Positions 8,450 through 17,947 of a stretch of 64,000 nt of DNA are shown one piece after another (within the stretch, counting starts at the first letter, position 1; every line of letters starts with the position of its first letter). The DNA comes from Arcicella sp034519515 (lineage in GTDB: Bacteria > Bacteroidota > Bacteroidia > Cytophagales > Spirosomataceae), in the NCBI GenBank assembly GCA_034519515.1, contig JAXHOK010000033.1:55923-119922 (forward strand), given 5' to 3'. The notes beneath the pieces are model-generated. The model saw only the letters and a list, made by a program, of their open reading frames with translations. It was not told the DNA's origin and searched no databases. The translations under genes and the position numbers were made by a program.

Positions 8450-9748
8450 ATGAAAAACTTCTCCCAAAAATTCCTAAACTTCATAACCCTCAAAAAACAA
8501 ACTCCCCTCTCGGCAATGTGGGTGTTATTTTTTGTGGCAGCTTTTATAACCGCTATTATTAAATGGTTGAATCCAGCCATTCCAGTAGAACAAAAAACGG
8601 AAATTTTTAAAGTAATTGTGGATGGAATGTTCGATTCTGCCGAAGTTGCCGTAATGAAAATTGCTTTGCCTTTGGCGGGAGTAATGACCTTTTTCATGGG
8701 ACTTTTAAGTATCGGTGAAAAAGCAGGAGCAATCGGATTTTTAGCTCGAATAGTCGGACCATTTTTCAACCGATTATTCCCCGAAGTACCCGCCAATCAC
8801 CCCGCCAGCGGACAAATGATTATGAATTTTTCCGCCAATATGTTGGGTTTAGACAATGCCGCAACGCCTTTCGGACTCAAAGCTATGCAGTCTTTGCAGG
8901 AATTAAATCCTCAAAAAGACGTGGCTTCCAATGCCCAAATTATGTTTTTAGTTTTGCATTCGGCAGGTCCAGTACTGATTCCGTTGAGTATCATGGCACA
9001 ACGTTCGATTTATAAAGCCACAGACCCTTCCGATATCTTTATTCCCTGTTTAATTGCTACTTATTTTGCCACTTTAACGGGACTTGTTTTCGTGGCTATT
9101 AAACAAAAAATCAACCTTTTCGATAAAGTTATTCTCTCGTGGCTGGGTGGAATCACAGCATTTATTGGTTTTGTTTTATGGTATTTTTCTAATTTACCAC
9201 AAGAGGAGGTAACATCTCAATCCAAGATTATTAGCAATATAATCCTCTACGGATTTGTTTTGGCATTCATCTTGGGAGCAGTCTGGAAGAAAGTAGATAT
9301 TTTTGATGCCTTCATCGAAGGAGCAAAGGGAGGTTTTGAAACTTCGGTAAAAATTATTCCCTACTTAGTCGCTATGTTGGTCGCAATCAGTTGTTTACGC
9401 AACGCAGGGACATTAGATTTAATCACGGGAGCAATTCGTTATGGAGTAGTTTTATTAGGATTTGACACCGCTTGGGTGGATGCACTCCCCACCGCCCTCA
9501 TGCATCCCCTCAGTGGTGGAGGCTCACGGGCGATGATGATTAGCACGATGGAAACCTTCGGAGCGGACTCTTTCGCTGGACGGCTTGCTTGTGTTTTTCA
9601 AGGATCATCAGATACTATCTTTTATGTTTTGGCTCTTTATTTTGGGTCAGTCGGGATTAGACAAACTCGCTACACACTCTGGGCAGGGCTAACCGCTGAT
9701 TTGGTGAGTGTGATTACTGCCATTTGGGTAAGTTATATTTTCTTCTAA
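8450..9748 (+). CDS. SpmA-SpmB fusion / nucleoside-recognition membrane protein
   Basis: This 432-residue polytopic protein joins the two halves that are separate spore maturation genes spmA and spmB in Bacillus. The first half has the Gate-like motif NFSANMLGLDNAATPFGLKAM, and the second half has LPTALMHPLSGGGSRAMM and VFQGSSDTIFYVLALYFGSVG. Seven or more hydrophobic segments are visible. The fusion is common in non-sporulating Bacteroidota, where its role is unknown; a transport function is inferred from the Gate domains. Start ATG 8450 follows directly after an AT-rich leader. Confidence 0.85.
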   Translation: MKNFSQKFLNFITLKKQTPLSAMWVLFFVAAFITAIIKWLNPAIPVEQKTEIFKVIVDGMFDSAEVAVMKIALPLAGVMTFFMGLLSIGEKAGAIGFLARIVGPFFNRLFPEVPANHPASGQMIMNFSANMLGLDNAATPFGLKAMQSLQELNPQKDVASNAQIMFLVLHSAGPVLIPLSIMAQRSIYKATDPSDIFIPCLIATYFATLTGLVFVAIKQKINLFDKVILSWLGGITAFIGFVLWYFSNLPQEEVTSQSKIISNIILYGFVLAFILGAVWKKVDIFDAFIEGAKGGFETSVKIIPYLVAMLVAISCLRNAGTLDLITGAIRYGVVLLGFDTAWVDALPTALMHPLSGGGSRAMMISTMETFGADSFAGRLACVFQGSSDTIFYVLALYFGSVGIRQTRYTLWAGLTADLVSVITAIWVSYIFF

Positions 9749-9772
9749 CGTACCACGCACGGGACTTACGTA

Positions 9773-9859
9773 GTTATAGCAACTTTGAGTCTTCAATTTT
9801 GCTATAACTCTTTAAAAAATGAGGTTATAGCAAATTTGGATGTTCAATATTGCTTTAAC
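9773..9859. repeat. Two tandem hairpins with GTTATAGCAA arms
   Basis: GTTATAGCAA at 9773 pairs with TTGCTATAAC ending at 9808. A diverged second copy starts 51 bases later (GTTATAGCAA at 9824, TTGCTTTAAC ending 9859). The pair fills most of the gap between the SpmAB-like gene and the heparinase gene and could act as a terminator or regulator. Confidence 0.75.
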
Positions 9860-9886
9860 TAAACGATTAGTCTTAATACAAAAACC

Positions 9887-11563
9887 ATGAAAACTGCTCT
9901 CCTATATTTTCACACAATAATCCACCTACGTCCCACCCAAATCTACTACCAAATTTTCTACAAAATCAGGGCAGGATTTAGAAAAATTACAGGTTTTACA
10001 TACTCCCAATTTGTTTCAGTCGAAAGCCATTCAATTACCCTAAAACCGTCCATTCCAAGCAATCAAAGCTATTTTTCAGAACAAAATCGTTTTCAATTTC
10101 TCAATCAGTCCCAAATATTTTCAGACAATAAAATCAATTGGAATGATGAAAAAACGTTTGGAAAATTATGGGCGTATAACCTCAATTATTTCGATTTCCT
10201 GAACCAAGAAAACATCACAAAAGGGGAGGGGCTTGCTCTCATTCAAGCATACATACGTGAAGGGCAAAACCTCAAAACGGGATTTGAATCATATCCAATA
10301 TCGTTGAGAGGCATTAATTGGATAAAATTTTTGAGTAAGTATCAAATTCAAGATATTGAAATAGATGGATTTCTGATGGCTCAATATATCCGACTTGTTG
10401 ATAATTTAGAATATCATGTAATGGCAAATCATCTACTGGAAAATGCTTTTTCGCTGTTATTTGGAGGATATTATTTTAGAAATCAAGAGCTTTTAAAGGT
10501 AGCTAACAAAATTTTTCAAAAGGAATTACCCGAACAAATATTAGCCGATGGTGGGCATTTTGAACGCTCGCCGATGTACCATCAAATAATTCTTTTTCGG
10601 TTGTTGGATTGTTTGAATTTGGTCAGATGTAACCTCACCCGAAGCGTCGGTCGCCTAAATTCCTCTCCCGTGGAGAGGGACTTCAAACAAACGAATAATT
10701 TAGCAGCCTTTATAGAAAATAGAGGAGTTAGTTTTGAGCAAATCTTGACTTTTTACACTAAAAAAATGCTTAATTTCCTCCAAAATATAACTTTCAAAAA
10801 TGGTGATATTCCATTGGTAAACGATGCTGCTAAAAACATTACAACAACGACAAAACAGCTTTTCAATTATGCTAATCAATTGAATATGAAGCCACAAAAA
10901 AGTATTTTATCAGAAAGTGGTTATCGAAAATTTGAAAATGCGAACTATGAATTATTGATAGACGTAGGAAATACTGCCCCAGATTATCAGCCCGCCCACG
11001 CTCATTGCGATACGCTCAGTTTTGTGTTATATGTTCACGGAAAACCTTTCATTGTCGATACGGGAACTTCGACTTATGAAAATAATGAAATCCGCCAAAA
11101 AGAACGTTCAATCTCTGCCCACAACACCGTTCAGATTGGGAATTTTGAGCAATCAGAAATTTGGTCAAGTTTTAGAGTTGGGAGAAGGGCAAAAGCGAAG
11201 ATTTTGTCAGAAAATGAGTATGAAATTACAGCTTCACACGATGGTTATAAACGGATAGGAATTATTCATCAAAGAAGTTATAGTATTAAAAATCAGGCGA
11301 TTACAATTCAGGATGAAATTTTTGGAGCAACCCAATATTTGCAAAAAGCCTATCTTCACTTTCACCCAAATGTAGAAATAAACGTTACTGGAAATGTTGT
11401 TGAGACAAACTTTGGAAAAATTAATTTTGAGAACGTTTTAGAAATTCAACTGAGTGAATATTATTTTAGTGAAGAATTTAACAAAAGAACACGCTCAAAA
11501 ATGCTAACTTTGATTTTTGAAAAGCATTTAACCACAACAATCAATATCCGCCCGTCCGCTTGA
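9887..11563 (+). CDS. Heparinase II/III family protein of the polysaccharide locus
   Basis: The first ~300 residues form the helical toroid type seen in this family, and the C-terminal beta-sandwich begins near residue 366 with the hallmark HAHCDTLSFVLYVHGKPFIV and DTGTSTYE. Family members cleave or modify uronic-acid polymers; in exopolysaccharide clusters they often lack a classical signal peptide, as here, and may act on the nascent chain. The next gene overlaps the stop by 4 bases (TTGA), indicating coupling. Residues about 249-266 are encoded by a repeat-like insert and look foreign to the family. Substrate is not predictable. Confidence 0.8.
   Translation: MKTALLYFHTIIHLRPTQIYYQIFYKIRAGFRKITGFTYSQFVSVESHSITLKPSIPSNQSYFSEQNRFQFLNQSQIFSDNKINWNDEKTFGKLWAYNLNYFDFLNQENITKGEGLALIQAYIREGQNLKTGFESYPISLRGINWIKFLSKYQIQDIEIDGFLMAQYIRLVDNLEYHVMANHLLENAFSLLFGGYYFRNQELLKVANKIFQKELPEQILADGGHFERSPMYHQIILFRLLDCLNLVRCNLTRSVGRLNSSPVERDFKQTNNLAAFIENRGVSFEQILTFYTKKMLNFLQNITFKNGDIPLVNDAAKNITTTTKQLFNYANQLNMKPQKSILSESGYRKFENANYELLIDVGNTAPDYQPAHAHCDTLSFVLYVHGKPFIVDTGTSTYENNEIRQKERSISAHNTVQIGNFEQSEIWSSFRVGRRAKAKILSENEYEITASHDGYKRIGIIHQRSYSIKNQAITIQDEIFGATQYLQKAYLHFHPNVEINVTGNVVETNFGKINFENVLEIQLSEYYFSEEFNKRTRSKMLTLIFEKHLTTTINIRPSA
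10631..10684. repeat. Short palindromic repeat inserted in frame in the heparinase gene
   Basis: The stretch starts CCTCACCCGAAG, contains CCTCTCCCGTGGAGAGGG (a perfect-armed small hairpin) and encodes NLTRSVGRLNSSPVERDF. It resembles the intergenic CCTCACCC...CCTCTCC...GGAGAGG repeats of Bacteroidota and is GC-richer than the surrounding gene. The reading frame stays open across it. Confidence 0.65.
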
Positions 11564-12726
11564 AAATTCTCATTCTATCATTCAATTATCAACCTGATTT
11601 TTGTGCAGGTTCATTCCGAAGCACCGCTTTAGTGAAATATTTGCAACAAGTTATCGAATCCGAAGACAGCATCGAAGTCATCACCACGATGCCAAATCGT
11701 TATAGAAGCCGCATGAATCCTGCTTCTGAATACGAAAAACAAGGAAATGTAACCATTCATAGAATCCCCGTTCCCGCTCATGATAATGGAAAATTTGAGC
11801 AGTTTTTCGTTTTTGGAGCATTCTCAAAAGGAGTGAGAAAACTCGTTGAAAATCAGGACTATGACTTAATTTATGCTTCTTCTGCTCGCCTTTTTACGGC
11901 ACGTTTGGGAGCAAAAATTGCCCATCAAAAACAGATTCCTCTTTTTTTAGACATCCGAGATATTTTTACCGAAAGCATCCGAGATACCAGCAAAATAGCA
12001 AAATATTTACTCTTACCATTTCTAAAAAGAATAGAAAAAAACACCATAAAATCCGCCACGCACATCAATTTTGTCTCCGAAGGTTTCAAAAATACATTTG
12101 ATTATTTCAAAGGAAAAACCACTTTCTTCACCAACGGAATTGATGATGTTTTTTTAGGTAAAAATTACGAAAGAATTGCTACGAATAGTCCCAAAATCAT
12201 CACCTACGCAGGTAATATTGGTGAAGGTCAAGGTTTAGAAAAAATCATTCCCCAAGCCGCCAAAGCCTTAGCAGGGAAATACACTTTTAACATCATTGGA
12301 GATGGTGGAACAAAAAAGAAATTAGCCCAAAAACTCCTTGATTTACAAATAGATAACGTAAATTTAATCAATCCAATCAATCAAGAAGACTTGATAAAAT
12401 ACTACCAAGAGAGTGATTATTTGTTCCTTCATTTGAACGAGTATAAAGCCTTTGAAAAGGTCTTACCCTCCAAGATTTTTGAGTACGGAGCAACCAACAG
12501 AACCATCATTGCAGGAGTAAGCGGATATGCCAAAGATTTTATCCAAAATAACATAGAAAACGCCATCGTATTTGAACCTAATAATGTAGAAAGTTTAATA
12601 AAAATTCTTGAAAATCACGAAATAGTCCAAACCAGTAGAACGGATTTTATTCAGCAATACAACCGTAAAAGTATCATGCTGAACATGGCAAAATGTTTGG
12701 TTGATTTAGCGAAGTCGGGTAAATAG
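11560..12726 (+). CDS. Glycosyltransferase family 4 (WbuB-like)
   Basis: The 388-residue protein has the GT-B fold pattern: an N-terminal acceptor domain starting ILILSFNYQPDFCAGSFRST and a C-terminal nucleotide-sugar domain with ITYAGNIGEGQGLE, FNIIGDGGTKKKLA and a late acidic segment near LPSKIFEYGATN. It would add one sugar to a lipid-linked glycan on the cytoplasmic face of the membrane. Its TTG start overlaps the heparinase stop. Donor and acceptor are unknown, though neighbours tviB and gmd suggest uronate-type or GDP-linked sugars. Confidence 0.85.
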   Translation: MKILILSFNYQPDFCAGSFRSTALVKYLQQVIESEDSIEVITTMPNRYRSRMNPASEYEKQGNVTIHRIPVPAHDNGKFEQFFVFGAFSKGVRKLVENQDYDLIYASSARLFTARLGAKIAHQKQIPLFLDIRDIFTESIRDTSKIAKYLLLPFLKRIEKNTIKSATHINFVSEGFKNTFDYFKGKTTFFTNGIDDVFLGKNYERIATNSPKIITYAGNIGEGQGLEKIIPQAAKALAGKYTFNIIGDGGTKKKLAQKLLDLQIDNVNLINPINQEDLIKYYQESDYLFLHLNEYKAFEKVLPSKIFEYGATNRTIIAGVSGYAKDFIQNNIENAIVFEPNNVESLIKILENHEIVQTSRTDFIQQYNRKSIMLNMAKCLVDLAKSGK

Positions 12727-12762
12727 TTCTCTACACTCAGTGTATTGTTTATTAAGTTTTTC

Positions 12763-12858
12763 AACTTCCCGAAACAATATCCATTGTGGATAGAAAAAAA
12801 CTTTCGGGAAGTGAATCTCTCGGCTACTTCCCGAAAGTTCCTTCTACTTTCGGGAAGT
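12763..12858. repeat. Four arms of the ACTTCCCGAAAGT palindrome family
   Basis: Arms lie at 12763-12774, 12802-12812, 12826-12838 and 12846-12858, alternating in orientation. The last two pair perfectly over 13 bp with a 7-base loop. The same sequence recurs as a single palindrome at 46698-46730, so it is a dispersed repeat as well as a likely terminator. Confidence 0.85.
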
Positions 12859-12918
12859 TCTCCAATCCAAATAATTAATTAAACAGTGTACTCAGCCACA
12901 GACAGACTGGGAGAGAGA

Positions 12919-12970
12919 GTGGGATTTACCTGCAATTTAGGCGGGATTTACCTGCAATTTAAGTGGGATT
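12919..12970. repeat. 22-bp direct repeat, 2.4 copies
   Basis: The unit begins GYGGGATTTACCTGCAATTT and occurs at 12919 and 12941, with a partial third copy at 12963. It lies just upstream of the -7 box for the tviB-like gene, so it could bind a regulator, or be a simple duplication. Confidence 0.8.
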
Positions 12971-13008
12971 AACTTTGGCTAAATAATGAACGAATTGCAA
13001 AGTCTGTG

Positions 13009-13016
13009 TATATTTG
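13009..13016 (+). promoter_or_regulatory. -7 box TATATTTG of the tviB-like gene
   Basis: TATATTTG matches TAnnTTTG and lies 30 bases before the start. A clear -33 TTTG at 19-21 bases is absent, so an activator may be needed, or the site may be wrong. Confidence 0.4.
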
Positions 13017-13046
13017 CGAAATTAATCTTATAAAATAACACCAAGT

Positions 13047-14306
13047 ATGTTTACAAATACAAAAATTGCAGTTATTGGTCTTGGATATGTTGGCTTACCG
13101 CTCGCCGTAGAATTTGGAAAGAAATATCCAGTTCTTGGTTTCGATATTAATAAGAAAAGGGTTGAAGAATTAGGCAATGGTTATGACCGTACGCAGGAAG
13201 TTGAGTCAAATGAACTAAAAACCTCGCCAAATTTGATTTTTTCTACTAACCTTGAAGATTTGAAAAATTGTAATGTTTTCATAGTTACTGTTCCCACTCC
13301 AATTGATAATTACAAAAAACCAGATTTGACCCCCCTTCTTTCAGCCAGTCGAACTATCGGTAAAATCCTTAAAAAAAATGATGTAGTTATTTATGAATCA
13401 ACCGTTTATCCAGGTTGTACGGAGGAAGACTGTGTTCCTGTTTTGGAAAGAGAAAGTGGATTAAAATTCAATGAAGATTTCTTTTGTGGTTATTCACCAG
13501 AAAGAATTAATCCAGGAGATAAAATAAACACTTTGACAAAAATCAAAAAAGTAACTTCTGGCTCAACGCCCGAAATTGCTGATTTTGTCAATAGTTTATA
13601 CGGTTCCATTATCACAGCAGGAACATACAAAGCCACTTCCATGAAAGTTGCTGAAGCCAGCAAAGCCATTGAAAATGCCCAAAGAGACGTAAATATCTCG
13701 TTTGTGAACGAATTAGCTCTAATTTTTGACAAAATGGGCATTGATACCTCCGAAGTTTTGGAGGCGGCAGGAACAAAATGGAATTTTTTGCAATTCAAAC
13801 CTGGACTCGTGGGCGGACATTGCATAGGTGTTGATCCTTATTATCTTTTGCATAAATCAGAAAGTTTGGGATATTATCCCCAAGTGATCCTATCAGGTAG
13901 AAGGGTAAACGACAACATGGGAATTTTTGTTGCCAATAAACTTATCAAATTACTGATTAAAAACGGGCATAAAATTGCAGGAAGCAACGTTTTAATTTTA
14001 GGAATTACCTTTAAAGAAAACTGCCCCGATATTCGTAATAGTAGAGTTATGGATGTATATAATGAGTTAAAAGAATTCGGCGTAACCGTAACCGTCCATG
14101 ACCCTTACGCAGATACGCACGAAGTAAAAGAAGAATACGGAATCACGATAACGTCCGAATTGTCAGATAAATACGATGGTATTCTGTTAGCAGTTTCACA
14201 CGATGAATACAGAACTTTAAACTTGGAAAATTTCAAAAATGATAATGCCGTAGTGTTCGATATAAAATCAATGTGGAGTAAAGAAACCGTTGATGCGAGG
14301 TTGTAA
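13047..14306 (+). CDS. tviB: UDP-N-acetyl-hexosamine 6-dehydrogenase (TviB/WbpA family)
   Basis: The enzyme oxidises C6 of a UDP-N-acetylhexosamine to the uronic acid with two NAD. It shows the Rossmann motif IGLGYVGLPLAVEFG near residue 9, and the catalytic cysteine motif GLVGGHCIGVDPYYL, followed by the C-terminal UDP-binding domain with ILGITFKENCPDIRNSRV. Length (419 aa) and the QPxN/STV element (YESTVYPG) favour the TviB/VipA branch over plain UDP-glucose dehydrogenase. It opens the intact part of the polysaccharide operon. Specificity for GlcNAc or GalNAc cannot be told from sequence. Confidence 0.85.
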   Translation: MFTNTKIAVIGLGYVGLPLAVEFGKKYPVLGFDINKKRVEELGNGYDRTQEVESNELKTSPNLIFSTNLEDLKNCNVFIVTVPTPIDNYKKPDLTPLLSASRTIGKILKKNDVVIYESTVYPGCTEEDCVPVLERESGLKFNEDFFCGYSPERINPGDKINTLTKIKKVTSGSTPEIADFVNSLYGSIITAGTYKATSMKVAEASKAIENAQRDVNISFVNELALIFDKMGIDTSEVLEAAGTKWNFLQFKPGLVGGHCIGVDPYYLLHKSESLGYYPQVILSGRRVNDNMGIFVANKLIKLLIKNGHKIAGSNVLILGITFKENCPDIRNSRVMDVYNELKEFGVTVTVHDPYADTHEVKEEYGITITSELSDKYDGILLAVSHDEYRTLNLENFKNDNAVVFDIKSMWSKETVDARL

Positions 14307-14553
14307 ATACTAACCGTTTAATAAACTACTGGTATTTATTTGATTAACTATATAGTTGATTCACAGTGTTTTATAAATTTAAAATCAATTTCGTTAAAAA
14401 AAATACTTTTCTTAGTTCAAATTCTTCATTACTTTTGCAAGCAGGTATTTCGGTTTCAAAACCAAAGATTGAATATAGGTTTATTACTATTTTTTAATAT
14501 TACAATCTCAAAAATCACATTCAGTTTTATTTCGAGAGGATTTTATAAATTAA

Positions 14554-15621
14554 ATGAAGAAAAAAGCATTAATTACGGGTGTAACTGGTCAAGATGGTGC
14601 TTATTTATCCGAACTATTACTCTCAAAAGGTTATGAGGTTCACGGCATCAAACGGAGAAGTTCATTAATCAACACGCAAAGAATCGACCATCTTTACGAG
14701 GACTTACACGAAGAAGATGTTAAATTTATTCTTCATTACGGGGATTTAAGTGATTCAACCAATATTATCAGAATTATTCAAGAAGTTCAGCCCGATGAAA
14801 TTTATAACCTTGGGGCAATGTCTCACGTGAAGGTTTCCTTCGATGAACCAGAATATACCGCCCAAGTTGATGGCATCGGAACATTAAGAATTTTGGAAGC
14901 AGTTAGGTTATTGGGTTTGACCAAAAAAACTAAAATATACCAAGCCTCAACTTCTGAATTGTACGGTTTAGTCCAAGAAGTACCACAATCTGAAACCACG
15001 CCATTTTATCCACGCTCACCTTATGCAGTAGCAAAAATGTATGCGTATTGGATAACGGTTAATTATAGAGAAGCATACAGTATGTTTGCTGTGAACGGAA
15101 TTTTGTTTAATCATGAATCCCCTTTGCGTGGTGAAACCTTTGTAACTCGTAAAATCACTCGTGCCGTCGCCCAAATAGCTTACGGAAAACAAGACAAACT
15201 ATATTTAGGAAATCTTGATGCTCAAAGAGATTGGGGACACGCCAAGGATTATGTAGAAGCGATGTGGTTGATTTTGCAGCAAGATGTTCCAGAAGACTAC
15301 GTAATCGCTACGGGAATAACCACCAGAGTAAGAGAATTTGTAAGAATGGCATTTGCCGAAGTAGGAATAGAAGTAGAATTTTCGGGAGAAGGCATTGATG
15401 AAGTAGGCAAAGTGAAAGCCTGTCATAATTCAAATTATCAAGTAGAAATTGGTAAAGAAGTAGTAGCCATTGACCCAAAATATTTCCGCCCAACCGAAGT
15501 AGAGTTATTAATTGGAGACCCAACCAAATCCAAAACAAAATTAGGCTGGCAACCTAAATACGACTTACCAGCACTGGTGAAAGATATGATGGAGGGAGAT
15601 ATGAAATTATTTGAGAAATAA
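14554..15621 (+). CDS. gmd: GDP-mannose 4,6-dehydratase
   Basis: The enzyme makes GDP-4-keto-6-deoxymannose, the precursor of GDP-fucose and related sugars. The N-terminal ALITGVTGQDGAYLSELL is the NADP-binding glycine motif of Gmd; STSELYG and the YxxxK pair in SPYAVAKMYAYW form the active site; FNHESPLRGETFVTRKITR is a Gmd signature. At 355 residues it is full length. No GDP-fucose synthase is evident beside it; the epimerases at 26.1 kb and 29.5 kb are not clear candidates. The 247-base gap before it holds no gene that can be supported. Confidence 0.92.
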   Translation: MKKKALITGVTGQDGAYLSELLLSKGYEVHGIKRRSSLINTQRIDHLYEDLHEEDVKFILHYGDLSDSTNIIRIIQEVQPDEIYNLGAMSHVKVSFDEPEYTAQVDGIGTLRILEAVRLLGLTKKTKIYQASTSELYGLVQEVPQSETTPFYPRSPYAVAKMYAYWITVNYREAYSMFAVNGILFNHESPLRGETFVTRKITRAVAQIAYGKQDKLYLGNLDAQRDWGHAKDYVEAMWLILQQDVPEDYVIATGITTRVREFVRMAFAEVGIEVEFSGEGIDEVGKVKACHNSNYQVEIGKEVVAIDPKYFRPTEVELLIGDPTKSKTKLGWQPKYDLPALVKDMMEGDMKLFEK

Positions 15622-15627
15622 GCATCA

Positions 15628-16049
15628 ATGGCAAGGAAAGATTTGTATCACGAAGTAGTACGCCATGCTCTTGAAAAAGACGGTTGGATAATCACACATG
15701 ATCCGTTAGATTTAACTGTTGGAGAAGTAGAATTATTTGCAGATTTAGGAGCGGAAAGAGTAATAGGAGCAGAGAAAGATAATCAGAAAATAGCAGTAGA
15801 GATAAAATCATTTGTTGGACAGTCTCCTGTTTCCGAATTTCACAAAGCAATTGGACAATATGAGAATTATAGGTTATCGTTGGAAGAGAAAAATTCTGAT
15901 AGAACTTTGTTACTTGCGATACCAGATTTTGCTTGGAATGATTTTTTTTCCAAAGACCTTTTATTCAAAAGGCTACCGAGCGTTATAAGATTGAGTTGAT
16001 TATATTTGAACCAGAAATTGAAACAATACTCCAATGGATAAAGCGATGA
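15628..16049 (+). pseudogene. xisH: XisH-like protein, C-terminus shifted at a T8 run
   Basis: XisH was named as a factor in fdxN element excision in heterocystous cyanobacteria, and XisH/XisI pairs are widespread without that element. The N-terminal MARKDLYHEVVRHALEKDGW and the nuclease-like EVELFADLG...KIAVEIKSF pattern are clear. At about 15942-15949 a run of eight T throws the frame off. With one more T it would read FQRPFIQKATERYKIELIIF and end at 16049, overlapping the XisI start, which is the usual arrangement. As written the frame stops at 15999. The D/ExK-like residues suggest an endonuclease fold, which is inference only. Confidence 0.8.
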
Positions 16050-16372
16050 AATATCAACAAATCTTGTGCGAAGTTTTACAAGAGTATGGAGAAATTGAAA
16101 AAAAATTAACTCCAGGTGTTAAAAGACAGGTTATAATTGACAAAGAACGAAAGCACTATCAATTACTTTCAGTGGGCTGGCACAACAAAAAATTTGTTTA
16201 CAATGTAGCTTTTCACTTCGATATCATGGAAGGGAAAATATGGATTCAGCAGAATAGTACCGACGTTCTAATTGCTGATGAACTCATTGAAAGAGGAGTT
16301 TTGAAATCAGATATTGTATTAGGATTTATACCCGAAAATGTCAGAAATTACGAAGGTTTTGCCGTTGCTTAA
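16034..16372 (+). CDS. xisI: XisI-like protein
   Basis: The 112-residue product matches the XisI family, with YQQILCEVLQEYGE near the start, GWHNKKFVYNVAFHFDIMEG in the middle and the ending DIVLGFIPENVRNYEGFAVA. XisI is always paired with XisH and may form a complex with it; its biochemical role is unknown. The start ATG at 16034 lies within the corrected end of xisH; ATG 16046 is an alternative. No excision-type recombinase or element ends are seen close by. Confidence 0.85.
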   Translation: MDKAMKYQQILCEVLQEYGEIEKKLTPGVKRQVIIDKERKHYQLLSVGWHNKKFVYNVAFHFDIMEGKIWIQQNSTDVLIADELIERGVLKSDIVLGFIPENVRNYEGFAVA

Positions 16373-16481
16373 AACTTGATTGTGATCGTGAAGTGTTCTT
16401 ATAAGCTATAAATAATCCTTTTAAAATCTGCGTTGCGTAGCATCAAGGCGGACAGCGAGTCTCATCTGCGTGCCATTTGGA

Positions 16482-17932
16482 ATGAAAAGAACTCTTACTA
16501 CATATTTTATTTTCACCTCTTTTTATCTAATGGCACAAACCACGGAACTAAAAAGAGAAATAAAATATACCGCAGAAGTAGGGACATATATTTCAACCGA
16601 TGGAAGTACCCCCTTTTGGCTCAGAGCAAATCAATACGGAACAGTACCTCTGACATCACCCATCGTTACGTTAAGAGGAAGCATCAGTTCAGATTATAAG
16701 AAAGCCATTACCAAAGAAGACCAATATAAACTCTCAAAATTTGATTGGGGATATGGATTAAATATTGTAGGAAACGTAGGTAAAGAAAATCAGTTTCTAA
16801 TACCTGAAGCTTATATTAAAGCGAAAGTCGGAGCATTTGAAATTTATGCAGGAAGACGAAAAGAGATATTTGGATTAGTAGATAGTACATTGTCATCAGG
16901 TTCATATATATGGTCAGGCAATGCCCTGCCAATGCCTAAAATACAAATCATGCAAATCCAGATTTTGTACCCTTGGGCATCACCAAAGGCTTTTTATCCT
17001 TCAAAGGAAGTTTTGCCCACGGTTGGTTTGAGAATGATAGAACAGATGTAAAAAACTTTTATCTCCATCAAAAATCATTATATTTCAGATTAGGCAAACC
17101 CGATTGGAAATTTAAGTTTTATGGAGGATTTAATCATCAAGTGCAGTGGGGCGGGGAGTTGAATATATCCAGATCCTGATAATCTTTACTCAATAAAAGG
17201 ACAAATTGGTTCAAGTTTTAACGATTATTTGAATGTAGTTACGGGTAGAAGTTTAGCAGCAGTGAGTGATACTACTAAAAATGGAGTTAAATGATGCATC
17301 TAAATAGGTCGGGAGAATCATTTGGGAACTGTTGATTTTGGATTTGAAATTAACACTGATAAAGTCGAAAGTTTTGTTGTATCGGCAAAATATTTATGAA
17401 GATGGATCTTTGGCTTATTTGAGTAATATTGGGGATGGATTAAATGGAATAAGTTTTACATTTAAGAACGTTAAAAGAAAGGTTTCCAACTTTATAAGTT
17501 GGTATTTGAATACTTAAGTACAACAAGCCAGGGAGGAGCAACGGGAGGCGATAATATAAGTGCAAGATTGAGAGGGCAAGATGGATATTTTAATAATATT
17601 GTTTACAGAGATGGGTGGACTTACAATCAAGATGTGATTGGGAGTTCTTTAGTTAGTTTAGTTGATAATAGGGTAACCTCAATTTATACTGGCTTTGAAG
17701 GTTTAATCAATAACAAAACAAAATTTCTGTTTAAGCTCGTGGAAATTAAAATATACAGTTATCCATCATCGCCTTCAAGATTGATATTGAAAAATTATTC
17801 ATATGCGTTTAGCTTAGAGAAAAAATCAATAAATATAACGAAGTTTTATTTGTTGTCTCAATAGGTAACCACTCAAATGTTTCAGGATATAGTTCATTGG
17901 GTACTTATATTGGCATTCAAAAAAAATGGTAA
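16482..17932 (+). pseudogene. Capsule assembly Wzi family outer-membrane protein (frame-disrupted)
   Basis: Wzi proteins are 18-strand outer-membrane barrels that hold capsule on the surface. The signal peptide MKRTLTTYFIFTSFYLMAQ is followed by the family motif VGTYISTDGSTPFWLRANQY. Later pieces lie in other frames: KPDWKFKFYGGFNHQVQWGG, GNHLGTVDFGFEI and the end GTYIGIQKKW. Added together they give about 480 residues, the normal length. At least four indels break the frame, yet the family motifs survive, so the gene is likely intact in the organism. ATG 16482 was chosen because it starts the signal peptide. Confidence 0.8.
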
Positions 17933-17947
17933 ATTTTCATATTACTT

